From NCBI RefSeq assembly GCF_000738005.1, contig NZ_JHAL01000002.1, forward strand, positions 1,238,634-1,302,633: a stretch of 64,000 bases of DNA. Reading direction: 5' to 3'. A program made the translations under genes and the position numbers. Origin of the DNA: Bifidobacterium crudilactis. Its GTDB lineage: Bacteria; Actinomycetota; Actinomycetes; Actinomycetales; Bifidobacteriaceae. Below the pieces are notes generated by a model. It saw nothing but the letters and a program-made list of their open reading frames with translations. It made no database searches and was not told where the DNA came from. Position 1 is the stretch's first letter. Every line of letters begins with the position of its first letter. This document shows, piece after piece, positions 18,707 to 27,875 of the stretch.

Positions 18707-20100
18707 AGCAGACCGGCTTCCTGCTCCTGCTGGCGAAGCGTCGGCTTATCATACGGGTCGTCGACGAATCGGCTGAGCACGCACTCCCCGTGGCCCGGCA
18801 AATCCTCGCTTACCGCAAAGGCGTTGATACGCGCGGCAAGCGTCTTCAATCCCTCTTCGTCATATTCGATGACTTCAACGGGCTTCATGAAGGTGTGCAC
18901 ACCCAGACCGCTGGCGAATCGTGCGGTTCCACCGGTAGGCAGCACATGGTTGGAGCCGGACATGTAATCCCCGAGCGGCACCGGAGAATACGGGCCTCGG
19001 AAGATGGCTCCGGCATTGGCGATTCGGGCGATGACCGCGTCGGCGTCCTTGGTCTGAATCTCAAGATGTTCGGCGGCATAGGCGTTGGCGACATCGATGG
19101 AATGGTCGATATCGTCGGTGAGGATGATGCCCGACTGGCTGCCTTCAAGCGATGTGGTGACTCGTTGGGCGTGCTCGGTGCGATGGACGCGTGCGAGGAG
19201 GCTTTGCTGAACCTTGGCGGCAAGCTCCTCGTCGTCGGTGATGAGCACCGAACCGGCGAGTTCATCATGCTCGGCCTGACCGATGAGGTCGGCGGCAAGC
19301 CACTCAGGATTGGCACCGGCATCGGCGACGATGGCGATTTCAGTCGGCCCCGCCACTGCATCGATGCCGACGATACCGGAGACCAGACGCTTGGCGGTAG
19401 CCACGAAGATGTTGCCCGGTCCGGTAATCTTATCGACCGGGTCGCACAGCACCTCGCCATCCTGAGGCTCGGAGCCCTTCGCCCCGTATGCGAACATGGC
19501 GATGGCCTGTGCGCCGCCTACGGCGTAGACCTCGTCAACACCCAGAATCGCGCAAGTCGCGAGGATGGTGGCGTTGGGCAGACCTTCTGCAGATGTCTTT
19601 GAAGGAGGCGTGGCGATGGCCAGTGATTCGACGCCCGCCGCCTGTGCGGGCACGACGTTCATAATCACCGAGCTTGGATATACGGCCTTGCCCCCGGGAA
19701 CGTACAAGCCGACACGTTGAATCGGTATCCACCGTTCGCTGACTCGGGCGCCCTGCCCCAAATCGGTATGGAAATCCTTCGGGACCTGTGACTGGCTGAC
19801 CGCACGTGACCGGCGCACCGATTCCTCGATGGCCGCCCTCACCTCGGGGTCGAGTTCTGCGAGTGCCTGCTGCATGGCCTCTTTGGGGACGCGCAATTGG
19901 GTGGGACGCACACCGTCGAAACGTTCGGCGAAATCCCTGAGGGCCGCGGCACCGCGTTGATGCACCTCATCGAGAATCGGCTGCACCAGTTCGCTGGCTT
20001 CGGAAGTGCCCATCTGGGCACGTGGCATGGCCTGGAGGAGTTCGGAGCGTGTGAGCTTACGCCCGCGCAGATCAATGGTTCTCATGAGATTGTCCGTCAT
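18703..20100 (-). CDS. hisD: Histidinol dehydrogenase
   Basis: The NAD-dependent enzyme for the last two steps of histidine biosynthesis, about 465 residues. Visible are the glycine-rich YVPGGKAVYPSSVIMN, the zinc and active-site region GQAEHDELAGSVLIT and the C-terminal SGSNHVLPTGGTARF. The start is not certain: ATG at 20100 is chosen, an upstream TTG at 20124 and an ATG at 20085 are alternatives, and none has a strong ribosome-binding site. It is the first gene of the his run. Its upstream region contains 16-bp tandem repeats. Confidence 0.95.
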   Translation of the reverse strand: MTDNLMRTIDLRGRKLTRSELLQAMPRAQMGTSEASELVQPILDEVHQRGAAALRDFAERFDGVRPTQLRVPKEAMQQALAELDPEVRAAIEESVRRSRAVSQSQVPKDFHTDLGQGARVSERWIPIQRVGLYVPGGKAVYPSSVIMNVVPAQAAGVESLAIATPPSKTSAEGLPNATILATCAILGVDEVYAVGGAQAIAMFAYGAKGSEPQDGEVLCDPVDKITGPGNIFVATAKRLVSGIVGIDAVAGPTEIAIVADAGANPEWLAADLIGQAEHDELAGSVLITDDEELAAKVQQSLLARVHRTEHAQRVTTSLEGSQSGIILTDDIDHSIDVANAYAAEHLEIQTKDADAVIARIANAGAIFRGPYSPVPLGDYMSGSNHVLPTGGTARFASGLGVHTFMKPVEVIEYDEEGLKTLAARINAFAVSEDLPGHGECVLSRFVDDPYDKPTLRQQEQEAGLL

Positions 20101-20245
20101 GGTTCCGATGGTAGATTCTACCAATGACTACTAGGGCTCGGAACCTCCCCTGTACCCACATCGTGAGATACCCGAATCCTCCACACCGAAACTGTGCAAA
20201 CAAGCATGCTAAACCAAGGAATTCAGCATCTTGGCGTACTTATAT

Positions 20246-20304
20246 GCACAGTTGCACATAAGCACAGTTGCACATAAGCACAGTTGCACATGAACACAGT
20301 TTGC
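20246..20304. repeat. 16-bp tandem repeat upstream of hisD
   Basis: The unit GCACAGTTGCACATAA is repeated at 20246-20261, 20262-20277 and 20278-20293 (last copy with one change), plus a partial fourth copy. It lies between the dnaE stop and the hisD start, about 145 bp before the hisD ATG. It could be part of the his promoter region or a variable-number repeat. Confidence 0.85.
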
Positions 20305-20319
20305 GAAATATGCCTGCCG

Positions 20320-23300
20320 TCACGCAGCCGTGAGGCATGACGGCCCGAAAATCGTCTTGATTTCCGCGAACAGGCTCGTATCCCGCTTAATTCGGAAACC
20401 ATCGCCGAACGTCATCACCGTGGCATTCCCCTGTGCGTCAGGGACAAGCAGTTTCACCTCGCAATACCCCGGATGCGAGCGCAGGATATCGCTGAGCTGC
20501 CCCATTCTGGCGGTGTCAAGCGCCACAGGTGGCAGTGCTATCACCAGTGGACGCTCATCCACCGATTCCAGTGTGGGTTTCTCCATCTCGGTGGCACGCA
20601 TCGACACGGTCTCGTCACGCACCTCGATCTGGCCACGAATGCGCACCACGGTGTCCACGGCCAAATCCATCGCATTCGCCTCGTACACCTTGCCGAAGAA
20701 CATGCATTGGATGGAGCTTTCCAAATCCTCGACGGTCACGATGGCCCAGGCGTTGCCTTTCTTGGACACACGTCTATCGACGCCGGTAATCAAGCCGGCG
20801 ATGGTGATGATCTGCCCGTCCCCCATGGTCTTCGCCCTGTCGATGAGCTGCGCGATGGACATGTCACGCAGTCCGGCCAGCACCGAAGTCATGCCGCTGA
20901 GGGGATGGTCGGAGACGTAGAGGCCGAGCATCTCGCGCTCGAAGTTCAGTTTGGTGGATTTGTCCCACTCGTCGATGTCGGGCACAGTGACGGCAGCATC
21001 GCCCATCGCGTCATCAGCCGAGTCGTCACCGGCATCCGCGAAAAGGTCGAACTGGCCTTCGGCCTGCTTGCGCTTGAGCGGCACCAGGGAGTCGATCGCC
21101 ACTTCATGAATCTGGTACAGAGCGCGACGATTCGGGTCGATTGCGTCGAATGCCCCGGCCTTGATCAATGATTCCAGCGAGCGTCTGTTCAGCACGTTCA
21201 GCGAGACGCGGCGCACGAAGTCCACGAAGTTGACATAGCGGCCGTGCGCGCCTTCACGTTCGGAGACGATATCCGCAACCACCTTGTCGCCGACGTTTCG
21301 GATGGCTCCCAGCCCGAAACGCACCACATCACCGACTGCCGAATATTCGGACACGGATTCGTTCACGTCGGGAGGCAGAACCTGGATGCCCATACGTCGG
21401 GCTTCGCCGAGGTAGAGAGCGGTCTTGTCCTTGTTCGTGCGTTCGTTCTGCAGCAGCGCCGCCATGAATTCCACTGGATAATGCGTTTTGAGATAGGCGG
21501 TCCAATAGGAAATCATGCCGTATGCGGCGGAGTGCGCCTTGTTGAAGGCGTAACCGGAGAAGGGCACCAGAATATCCCAGACGGCCTGTGCCGCCTGTTC
21601 CGAGTATCCATGCTCCTTCATTCCGGCGAAGAAGGGCACACGTTCCTTGGCCAGCACCTCGGGCTTCTTCTTACCCATCGCACGTCGCAGCACGTCTGCC
21701 TTGCCGAGAGAGTATCCGGCCAGGATTCGTGCTGCGGACTGCACCTGCTCCTGGTAGACGATCAGGCCGTAGGTCTCGTCAAGCACGTCCTTCAACGGTT
21801 CCGCCACCTCTGGATGGATGGGCTCAATCTTCTGCAGACCGTTCTTGCGCTTGGCGTAGTTGGTATGCGAGTTCATATCCATAGGTCCCGGGCGGTACAG
21901 AGCAATCAACGCGGAGATGTCGTTGAAGTTGTCGGGTCGCAAGGTCTTGAGCAGCGAGCGCATGCCATCGCCATCGAGCTGGAAGACGCCCAGGGTGTCT
22001 CCGCGCGACAGCAGCTGATAGGTTTCCCTGTCGTCCAGCGGTATCTGCTGAATGGTAATCGGCTCCTTGCCGTTGCGCTCGATGTTCTTGATGGTGTCAC
22101 GGATAACCGTGAGATTGGAGAGCCCGAGGAAATCCATCTTGACCAGGCCCAGAGTTTCGCAAGTGTGGTATTCGAAGGTGGTCGTGACGGTGCCGTCATT
22201 GCGCTCCATCAACGGCGAGGTGTCGGTGATCGGGTTCGAGGCCATGATCGTCGCACAGGCATGCACTCCGGTCTGCCGAATCATGCCTTCGATGCCTTTG
22301 GCCTCTTCGGTGATGCGTTTCACGTCAGGGTCCGAGTCATATAGGTCGCGGAATTCTCGGGCTTCGGGATACCGTTTGGATGTGGCGTCGAAAATCTCCT
22401 TCAGACTCATATCCTTGCCGTTGACCGACGGCGGCAGCGCCTTGGTGACGCGGTCGCCCATCGAGAACTCGTAATCCATGATGCGCGCCGAGTCCTTCAA
22501 AGCCTGCTTGGTCTTGATCGTGCCATAGGTCACGCATTGCGCGACCTTGTCGCTGCCGTATTTTCTCGCCACATATCCGAGCACGCGCATACGGCCCTCG
22601 GGGTCGAAGTCCACATCGATATCAGGCAGCGAGACACGTTCCGGGTTCAGGAATCGTTCGAAAATCAGACCATGCTTAATCGGGTCCAGTTCGGTGATGC
22701 CCATCGCATAGGCCACCATCGACCCTGCGGCGGAACCACGACCAGGGCCTACCATGATGCCGTTCTCCTTGGCCCAGTTGATGTAATCGGCCACCACCAG
22801 GAAGTACCCGGCGAACTGCATCTGGCAAATCACGCCGCATTCGTAATCCGCCTGCTGCACGACGCTCTGAGGCACGCCGTCCGGATAGCGCTCCTCCAGC
22901 CCCTCCTCGACGAGGTGCAGGAAGAGCGAGGTCTCGTCCCATCCTTCCGGGCAATCGAAACGCGGCATGAACGCGCCATCCTCGTGATCGTCGAACATCA
23001 CATTGCAACGTTCGGCTATATCCAGCGTATGGTCGCAGGCTTCGGGGAACTCCTTGAAGAGCTCGCGCATCTCCTGAGCCGATTTGATGTAGTATCCGCT
23101 GCCGTCGAATTTGAATCGTCCCGGCTCGTCCAGGCGTGAACCGGAATTGATGCACAGCAGAGCATCCTGAGCCGACGCATCCTGTTCGTGAACATAGTGG
23201 GAGTCGTTCGTGGCGAGCAGCGGCGCGTCAAGCTGCTTGGCCAGCCGCAGCAGGTCCTTGGTGACTCGACTTTCGATTTCCAGGCCGTGGTCCATCAGCT

Positions 23301-23880
23301 CGACATAGTAGTTCTCCTTGCCGAAGATGTCCTGGAACTCCGAAGCCGCACGCAGCGCCTCGTCGTACTGCCCAAGGCGCAGACGGGTCTGCACGATGCC
23401 CGAAGGGCATCCCGTGGTGGCGATAACACCTTTGGCATGCTGCGACAGCACTTCCTTGTCCATACGCGGCCATTTGCCCACCAAGCCTTCGAGGTTGGCT
23501 ATCGAGGAGGCCTTCATCAGGTTGACCAGCCCCTCATCGTTGCTGGCCAGCAGCGTCATATGGGTAATGAAACCGCCGCCGGAGACGTCATCGGAACGCT
23601 GGGCCTCGGTGCCCCAACGTACGCGAGTTCTGTCCTGACGGGCCGTCTCTGGCGTGACATATGCCTCGATGCCGATAATCGGCTTGACCCCGGCTCGGAC
23701 GGCTGTGCTCCACATCTCGTAGGCACCGTGCATGTTGCCGTGGTCGGTAATCGCCACGGCAGGCTGCCCCAGATTCTTGACCTGTTCGACCAGGTCGGGA
23801 ATCCGTGATGCACCGTCAAGCATCGAGTAGTGGGTATGCGTGTGCAGATGAACAAAACTGGAATCGACGGAGGAAGTCAT
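20320..23880 (-). CDS. dnaE: DNA polymerase III subunit alpha
   Basis: The 1186-residue replicative polymerase catalytic subunit. The N-terminal PHP domain starts with FVHLHTHTHYSMLDGA. The polymerase core shows GPGRGSAAGS and the catalytic PDIDVDFDPEGR, with the third carboxylate further on. The FNKAHSAAYG block, the helix-hairpin-helix region and a C-terminal OB domain (ITIAGLITGVDRRVSKKGN) are present. The length fits DnaE1 of actinobacteria. It is followed by rluD-lspA on its upstream side, all on the minus strand, a common actinobacterial order. Confidence 0.97.
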   Translation of the reverse strand: MTSSVDSSFVHLHTHTHYSMLDGASRIPDLVEQVKNLGQPAVAITDHGNMHGAYEMWSTAVRAGVKPIIGIEAYVTPETARQDRTRVRWGTEAQRSDDVSGGGFITHMTLLASNDEGLVNLMKASSIANLEGLVGKWPRMDKEVLSQHAKGVIATTGCPSGIVQTRLRLGQYDEALRAASEFQDIFGKENYYVELMDHGLEIESRVTKDLLRLAKQLDAPLLATNDSHYVHEQDASAQDALLCINSGSRLDEPGRFKFDGSGYYIKSAQEMRELFKEFPEACDHTLDIAERCNVMFDDHEDGAFMPRFDCPEGWDETSLFLHLVEEGLEERYPDGVPQSVVQQADYECGVICQMQFAGYFLVVADYINWAKENGIMVGPGRGSAAGSMVAYAMGITELDPIKHGLIFERFLNPERVSLPDIDVDFDPEGRMRVLGYVARKYGSDKVAQCVTYGTIKTKQALKDSARIMDYEFSMGDRVTKALPPSVNGKDMSLKEIFDATSKRYPEAREFRDLYDSDPDVKRITEEAKGIEGMIRQTGVHACATIMASNPITDTSPLMERNDGTVTTTFEYHTCETLGLVKMDFLGLSNLTVIRDTIKNIERNGKEPITIQQIPLDDRETYQLLSRGDTLGVFQLDGDGMRSLLKTLRPDNFNDISALIALYRPGPMDMNSHTNYAKRKNGLQKIEPIHPEVAEPLKDVLDETYGLIVYQEQVQSAARILAGYSLGKADVLRRAMGKKKPEVLAKERVPFFAGMKEHGYSEQAAQAVWDILVPFSGYAFNKAHSAAYGMISYWTAYLKTHYPVEFMAALLQNERTNKDKTALYLGEARRMGIQVLPPDVNESVSEYSAVGDVVRFGLGAIRNVGDKVVADIVSEREGAHGRYVNFVDFVRRVSLNVLNRRSLESLIKAGAFDAIDPNRRALYQIHEVAIDSLVPLKRKQAEGQFDLFADAGDDSADDAMGDAAVTVPDIDEWDKSTKLNFEREMLGLYVSDHPLSGMTSVLAGLRDMSIAQLIDRAKTMGDGQIITIAGLITGVDRRVSKKGNAWAIVTVEDLESSIQCMFFGKVYEANAMDLAVDTVVRIRGQIEVRDETVSMRATEMEKPTLESVDERPLVIALPPVALDTARMGQLSDILRSHPGYCEVKLLVPDAQGNATVMTFGDGFRIKRDTSLFAEIKTIFGPSCLTAA

Positions 23881-23974
23881 GCTTCTAATCTAACAGCCTC
23901 ACCCAATCTGCATAGGGAACTCCAGCGGTCGTGCCATGTCGCCAGGCGTGCCCCGATGGCCGAGAACAGGGGAA

Positions 23975-24907
23975 TCAGCCGCGATTCTCAGCGTGCGGGG
24001 TTTTGCTGATGGCGGTAAGCGCCTGTTGCAGGTCGGCGGGATAGCTGGAGTCGACGCGCGTCCACAGATGCGTGCGCGGATGACGGAATTCGAGCCTCAT
24101 CGCATGGAGCCACTGCCGTTCAAGACCGAGCCGTTGAGCAAGTTGCGGATTGGCCCCATACATGTGGTCTCCTACGAGCGGATGACCGATAGAGGAGAAA
24201 TGCACGCGTATCTGGTGCGTTCTTCCCGTTTCTAGATTCACGCTCACCAGCGTCGCCTCACCGAATCGTTCAAGCACATCCCAGTGCGTGACGGCCGCCT
24301 TGCCGGCCGGCGTGACGGTGAAACGAAAGTCGGAAACCTTGGCACGCCCTATCGGCGCATCTATCGTGGCCTTATCCTCTCGCAGATTCCCCTGCACCAG
24401 AGCGTGATAGGTTTTCACGACCTCATGCTCGGAGAACTGTCTGCGCATCTCCTTGTACGCCAGTTCGGATTTGCACACCAGCATCAGACCGCTGGTACCG
24501 ACGTCCAGGCGGCTTACGATGCCCTGCCGCCCTGCCGCACCGTAACTGGTGATATGCACCCCGCGCTCCAGCAGACTGCCCAGCACCGTCGGCCCTGTCC
24601 ACCCTACGGAAGCATGGGCGGCGACACCCACAGGCTTGTCCACGACCACGATGTCCTCATCCTCGTAGGCTATGGACATACCTTCGGCAATCGGCTCCAC
24701 CTGTTCGGGCGGCTCTTCGAGGTCGAGGTCGATAAGGTCTCCCTCACGAAGGCCGGTGGACTTTGATATTTCTCGACCAAGCAGTCTCGCCTGACCCGAA
24801 TCGATGAGTTCACCGGCTTTCGCCCTTGATATGCCGAGCATTTTCGACAAGGCAACATCAATGCGTCTGCCCACCAAAGCGTCAGGAGCGGGAAGAAGTC
24901 TGCTCAT
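23975..24907 (-). CDS. rluD: RluA/RluD-family 23S rRNA pseudouridine synthase
   Basis: A 310-residue pseudouridine synthase. An N-terminal S4 RNA-binding domain (RIDVALSKMLGISRAKAGELI) is followed by the catalytic domain, with the nucleophilic aspartate in SRLDVGTSGLMLVCKS. Conserved ETGRTHQIRVH and HPLVGDHMYG blocks follow. The ATG overlaps the lspA stop (24904-24907), so the two genes are coupled, a very common pairing in bacteria. The exact rRNA sites (in RluD: helix 69) are assumed from the family, not proven here. Confidence 0.92.
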   Translation of the reverse strand: MSRLLPAPDALVGRRIDVALSKMLGISRAKAGELIDSGQARLLGREISKSTGLREGDLIDLDLEEPPEQVEPIAEGMSIAYEDEDIVVVDKPVGVAAHASVGWTGPTVLGSLLERGVHITSYGAAGRQGIVSRLDVGTSGLMLVCKSELAYKEMRRQFSEHEVVKTYHALVQGNLREDKATIDAPIGRAKVSDFRFTVTPAGKAAVTHWDVLERFGEATLVSVNLETGRTHQIRVHFSSIGHPLVGDHMYGANPQLAQRLGLERQWLHAMRLEFRHPRTHLWTRVDSSYPADLQQALTAISKTPHAENRG

Positions 24908-25467
24908 CGACCATCAGGCTGCATCTGCCCGTCCCCTGCCTCGGCCGGTTCATCCTCGGAGCCTTCGCTGTCATCGTTGAAGGGAAAACCCATGAACAGC
25001 AGCACCACAATGCCGATTCCTGCCACCATGAGCACAATGTCGGCAACATTGCCGATTGACCACCCATAGTCCAGAAAGTCCACGACCTTGCCGTTGAGAA
25101 AGCCGTCGGCGTACACGATTCTGTCGATGAGATTACCCATCGCGCCCGAAAAGGCCAGAGCCAGCAGCACCGTCCACCGCATCGAGGTGGTGCGCATCAG
25201 CATCACGACGAAGGCGATGCAGGCCGCAATCGCCACCACGGAAATAACCCATGTGGCACCGGACCCCAGGCCCAATGAAGCACCGGGGTTACGCAACAGT
25301 CTCAGCGAGAGGAAGCCGGGAAGGACACCCACCGACCTGCCGTCCGACAGCTTCGTCAAAGCCAGTGCCTTGGTAATCTGGTCCACACCCAGCGCAACGG
25401 CCGTTACGCACGCAAAGACGGCCACGCGAGTGCGCAGCCGCCTTGCATCATCTCCCTGAAGAGACAT
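24904..25467 (-). CDS. lspA: Lipoprotein signal peptidase (signal peptidase II)
   Basis: An inner-membrane aspartyl protease that removes signal peptides from prolipoproteins. Four hydrophobic segments are visible, and the two catalytic aspartates lie in GNLIDRIVYADGF and SIGNVADI. The RNPGASLGLG and KVVDFLDYGW blocks also match the family. The acidic C-terminal tail (about 30 residues) is an extension often seen in actinobacteria. ATG at 25467 is chosen, with GAGGT nine bases upstream; a TTG one codon earlier is possible. Confidence 0.94.
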   Translation of the reverse strand: MSLQGDDARRLRTRVAVFACVTAVALGVDQITKALALTKLSDGRSVGVLPGFLSLRLLRNPGASLGLGSGATWVISVVAIAACIAFVVMLMRTTSMRWTVLLALAFSGAMGNLIDRIVYADGFLNGKVVDFLDYGWSIGNVADIVLMVAGIGIVVLLFMGFPFNDDSEGSEDEPAEAGDGQMQPDGR

Positions 25468-25492
25468 CAATCATAACCTCGATGATAGAAAA

Positions 25493-26761
25493 TCAGTGCT
25501 TCGAGTCATTCGACCCTTCAACACCCTGATAGGAGTTGGTATCGGAAACCTGGGAGACCAGCTGGCCGAGGAACTCGGTAAGCCTGCTCCTGTACTCCGC
25601 CTCGAACTGCTTGAGGCCCTGGATGTTGCCCTCGATGACCTTGGACTGGGTGACGAGCTTGTCCTTGACATCGGCCGCGTACTGATCGGCTCCCGTACGA
25701 GTTTCCTTGTCGTACTGCTGAGCACGCTTCTGGACTTCCGACTCGTAAGTGTCGGCTTCCGCGCGAGTGTGCTTGCTGTAGACATCGGCATCGGAGCGGG
25801 TCTTCGTCGAATAGGCATCGGCCTCGGAGTGCACGCGTGTGGAGTAGTTGTCGGCATCCGTGTGCGTACGCTTGGCGTACTCATCGGCCGCCACATGCGT
25901 CCGGTTGGAGTACTCGTCAGCCTTGGCGACACTCTCGTCATGCTTGGCCTGTCCGTCGGCGATCAGCTCGGCGCCCTTGGCCTTGCCCTTGTCGACATAC
26001 TGGTCGTGCAGCTGCATGGCCAGCGTCAACATGGCGGTCGCGCGCTCGGGCTCGGAATTCGCATCCGCTCCCGCACCTGCGATCTTCTTGAGGCTGCCCG
26101 TTTCCGTGGAAGGCTCCATCTTGGAGACCTGCTGACGGAGCTGCTCCTCGCGCTGCTTCGACTCCTCGAGCTGCTTCGTAAGATTCTGGCTTGCACCGGA
26201 CTGTTGCGAAAGCTGCTGCTGGAGCTGGACGACCTGCTGCTGTGCGGCGGAAAGCTGCTGTTGCAGACCTTCGCCACGGCTGCGGAAGGAGTCGCGCTCC
26301 TGCTGAACGGCGGTAAGCTGGTTGGCCAGAGCCTCGGCGTCATTGCCTTTGGCCGCCTGAGCCGTAAGCTGATCAATCTGATTGTTCAGCTGATCGACCT
26401 GCTGCTTGAGCTGCTCGTTCTGCGTGGCCAGCGTCTGTACCCGCTGCTCCGCCTCGGCAAGTTTTCCGCTTGCATCGGAAGCACCGTCGGACTTGCTCGG
26501 AGCAGCCTTAAGAGTCGCGTTCTCCTTTTGCAGTGATTCGACCTGTGCGGTCAACTCGGAGATCTTCGAGTTCAGCTTGGCAACGTCAGGGCCGAGTGAC
26601 TGAGTCGATGCATCGTTCTGCATGGCTTGACGGCCAAGCACCTCCACAGTCTCGGCAACCTCGTCCAGGAAGTCGTCGACTGCATCCTTGTCGAAGCCTT
26701 CTTTAAACCTGACTACCGGGATGTAGCGCTCCCTTATGTCTTTCGGCGTCAATAGGACCAT
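25493..26761 (-). CDS. DivIVA/Wag31-like polar growth protein
   Basis: A 422-residue cell-pole scaffold protein. The N-terminal DivIVA domain is clear (LTPKDIRERYIPVVRF ... VDDFLDEVAE) and binds curved membrane in the family. A Gln-rich coiled coil follows (about residues 70-220). Near residues 279-366 is an unusual stretch of about eight 11-residue repeats of the form ADxYSxxTxxx, for example ADEYAKRTHTD, probably a right-handed hendecad coiled coil. The start at 26761 is supported by AGGGGTGG upstream; an ATG nine codons earlier is weaker. The neighbours yggT, sepF and ftsZ fit a role in septal and polar growth. Confidence 0.93.
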   Translation of the reverse strand: MVLLTPKDIRERYIPVVRFKEGFDKDAVDDFLDEVAETVEVLGRQAMQNDASTQSLGPDVAKLNSKISELTAQVESLQKENATLKAAPSKSDGASDASGKLAEAEQRVQTLATQNEQLKQQVDQLNNQIDQLTAQAAKGNDAEALANQLTAVQQERDSFRSRGEGLQQQLSAAQQQVVQLQQQLSQQSGASQNLTKQLEESKQREEQLRQQVSKMEPSTETGSLKKIAGAGADANSEPERATAMLTLAMQLHDQYVDKGKAKGAELIADGQAKHDESVAKADEYSNRTHVAADEYAKRTHTDADNYSTRVHSEADAYSTKTRSDADVYSKHTRAEADTYESEVQKRAQQYDKETRTGADQYAADVKDKLVTQSKVIEGNIQGLKQFEAEYRSRLTEFLGQLVSQVSDTNSYQGVEGSNDSKH

Positions 26762-26859
26762 TGAAATTCCACCCCTTTCGGGCAACATGCGCTCGCATTG
26801 TTGGTTTCCTTCTCAGAATGCTAGCACGCGCACTCGCCGTAGGTACCAACCATCGGCGG

Positions 26860-27141
26860 TTATATGAGTACTCGCAACACAATTAACACGAAGTACAGCA
26901 CCATAAAGCTCAGATCCAGCTGGATCGCACCCAACGGCAAAGGCCGAATGTAGCGTCGCAGCCAACGCAGCGGCGGGTCGGTGAGCTTATACACCAGCGA
27001 GATCAAGGTGGCGACGAATCCACGTGGATACCAACGCGGCGAAAGAACGAAAATCCAATCGAGAATCATACGGCATATGAGAATGAAGAGATAGGCGCTG
27101 ATGACCCAATCCACAATCAGACGAATCAGTAAGAGAATCAT
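26860..27141 (-). CDS. YggT family membrane protein
   Basis: A 93-residue protein with two or more hydrophobic segments and the YggT signature (ILDWIFVLSPRWYPRGFV and KLTDPPLRWLRRYIRPLP). It lies between sepF and divIVA, the normal place for yggT/ylmG in Gram-positive division clusters. Members of the family influence septum or nucleoid placement in some bacteria and plastids, but the mechanism is not known. The gene is separated from sepF by 250 bp, which is long for an operon and may hold a separate promoter. Confidence 0.9.
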   Translation of the reverse strand: MILLLIRLIVDWVISAYLFILICRMILDWIFVLSPRWYPRGFVATLISLVYKLTDPPLRWLRRYIRPLPLGAIQLDLSFMVLYFVLIVLRVLI

Positions 27142-27392
27142 TCGACAAGCCTACCAATACTTGCTTGGAGCGAGCCGAAAGGCACCATGCGGGGAACGAC
27201 CTCCTGCGCAAGTCGACATGCTCCGTTCGACTCCCCTGCGGGAGGTGCTATGCCGATGAGAGCTTCGCTGCTCACTGGCTCAGCGTTGCTATGCACACGG
27301 AAGCACGGTATCGCAAGGCAACTGATTCAGAACAGCAACATCACCGTGAAGCGGTTGCATTCACGTTGCGATGAATGCAATTCCTTCACCGC
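27142..27392. other. Intergenic region between sepF and yggT with a nested inverted repeat
   Basis: No gene is seen. It contains ACCTCC (27199-27204) paired with GGAGGT (27241-27246), and inside that AGTCGA (27211-27216) paired with TCGACT (27227-27232). It may be a leader structure or a terminator for sepF on the minus strand. Confidence 0.45.
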
Positions 27393-27857
27393 CTATTCAG
27401 CGAACAAGTCGTGGGAAGGCGACTGCCGCTGCGGTTCTTCGACCTTGATATTGACCTGGGCCGGGCTCAGGAGGAATACTCTTGGCGTCACCCGCTCGAT
27501 CGACCCGCGGACGCCGAAGACCACGCCTGCGGAGAAATCGACGATTCGGTATGCAATGGCTTCGGATACACCGGTGAGATTCAACACGACAGGAACACCG
27601 TCACGCAACGCCCTGCCCACCAACTGGGCGTCCTCATAGGACTTCGGATGAATGGTGGTGATGCGGTTGACCCTGCCCTGGAACGGGCTTGGCTCACGTG
27701 ACGCCGAAGAGTTGGCGACAGGAGCAATCGGGGTGACGGTATGATCCGAGTCGAAGGATGATTCTGTCGAATCCTCCTGTTCGCGCTCGAGCTCATCTTC
27801 GTCGACCACATCCGCCATACCAAGGTACGACATTGCGTTCTTCATGAATCCTGCCAT
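27393..27857 (-). CDS. sepF: Cell division protein SepF
   Basis: A 154-residue FtsZ-membrane tether. The N-terminal MAGFMKNAMSYLGM helix is the membrane anchor, an acidic linker follows (about residues 18-60), and the C-terminal SepF domain runs from RITTIHPKSYEDAQLVG to VFLLSPAQVNI. In actinobacteria, which lack FtsA, SepF is the main membrane anchor of FtsZ. The gene lies directly downstream of ftsZ with 18 bp between them and is certainly co-transcribed. The C-terminal tail after the domain is short and charged. Confidence 0.95.
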   Translation of the reverse strand: MAGFMKNAMSYLGMADVVDEDELEREQEDSTESSFDSDHTVTPIAPVANSSASREPSPFQGRVNRITTIHPKSYEDAQLVGRALRDGVPVVLNLTGVSEAIAYRIVDFSAGVVFGVRGSIERVTPRVFLLSPAQVNIKVEEPQRQSPSHDLFAE

Positions 27858-27875
27858 GTGTGCTCCTTAATCGTC

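Noticed and set aside
20246..20304. CRISPR array
   Set aside because: The 16-bp units are directly adjacent without spacers.
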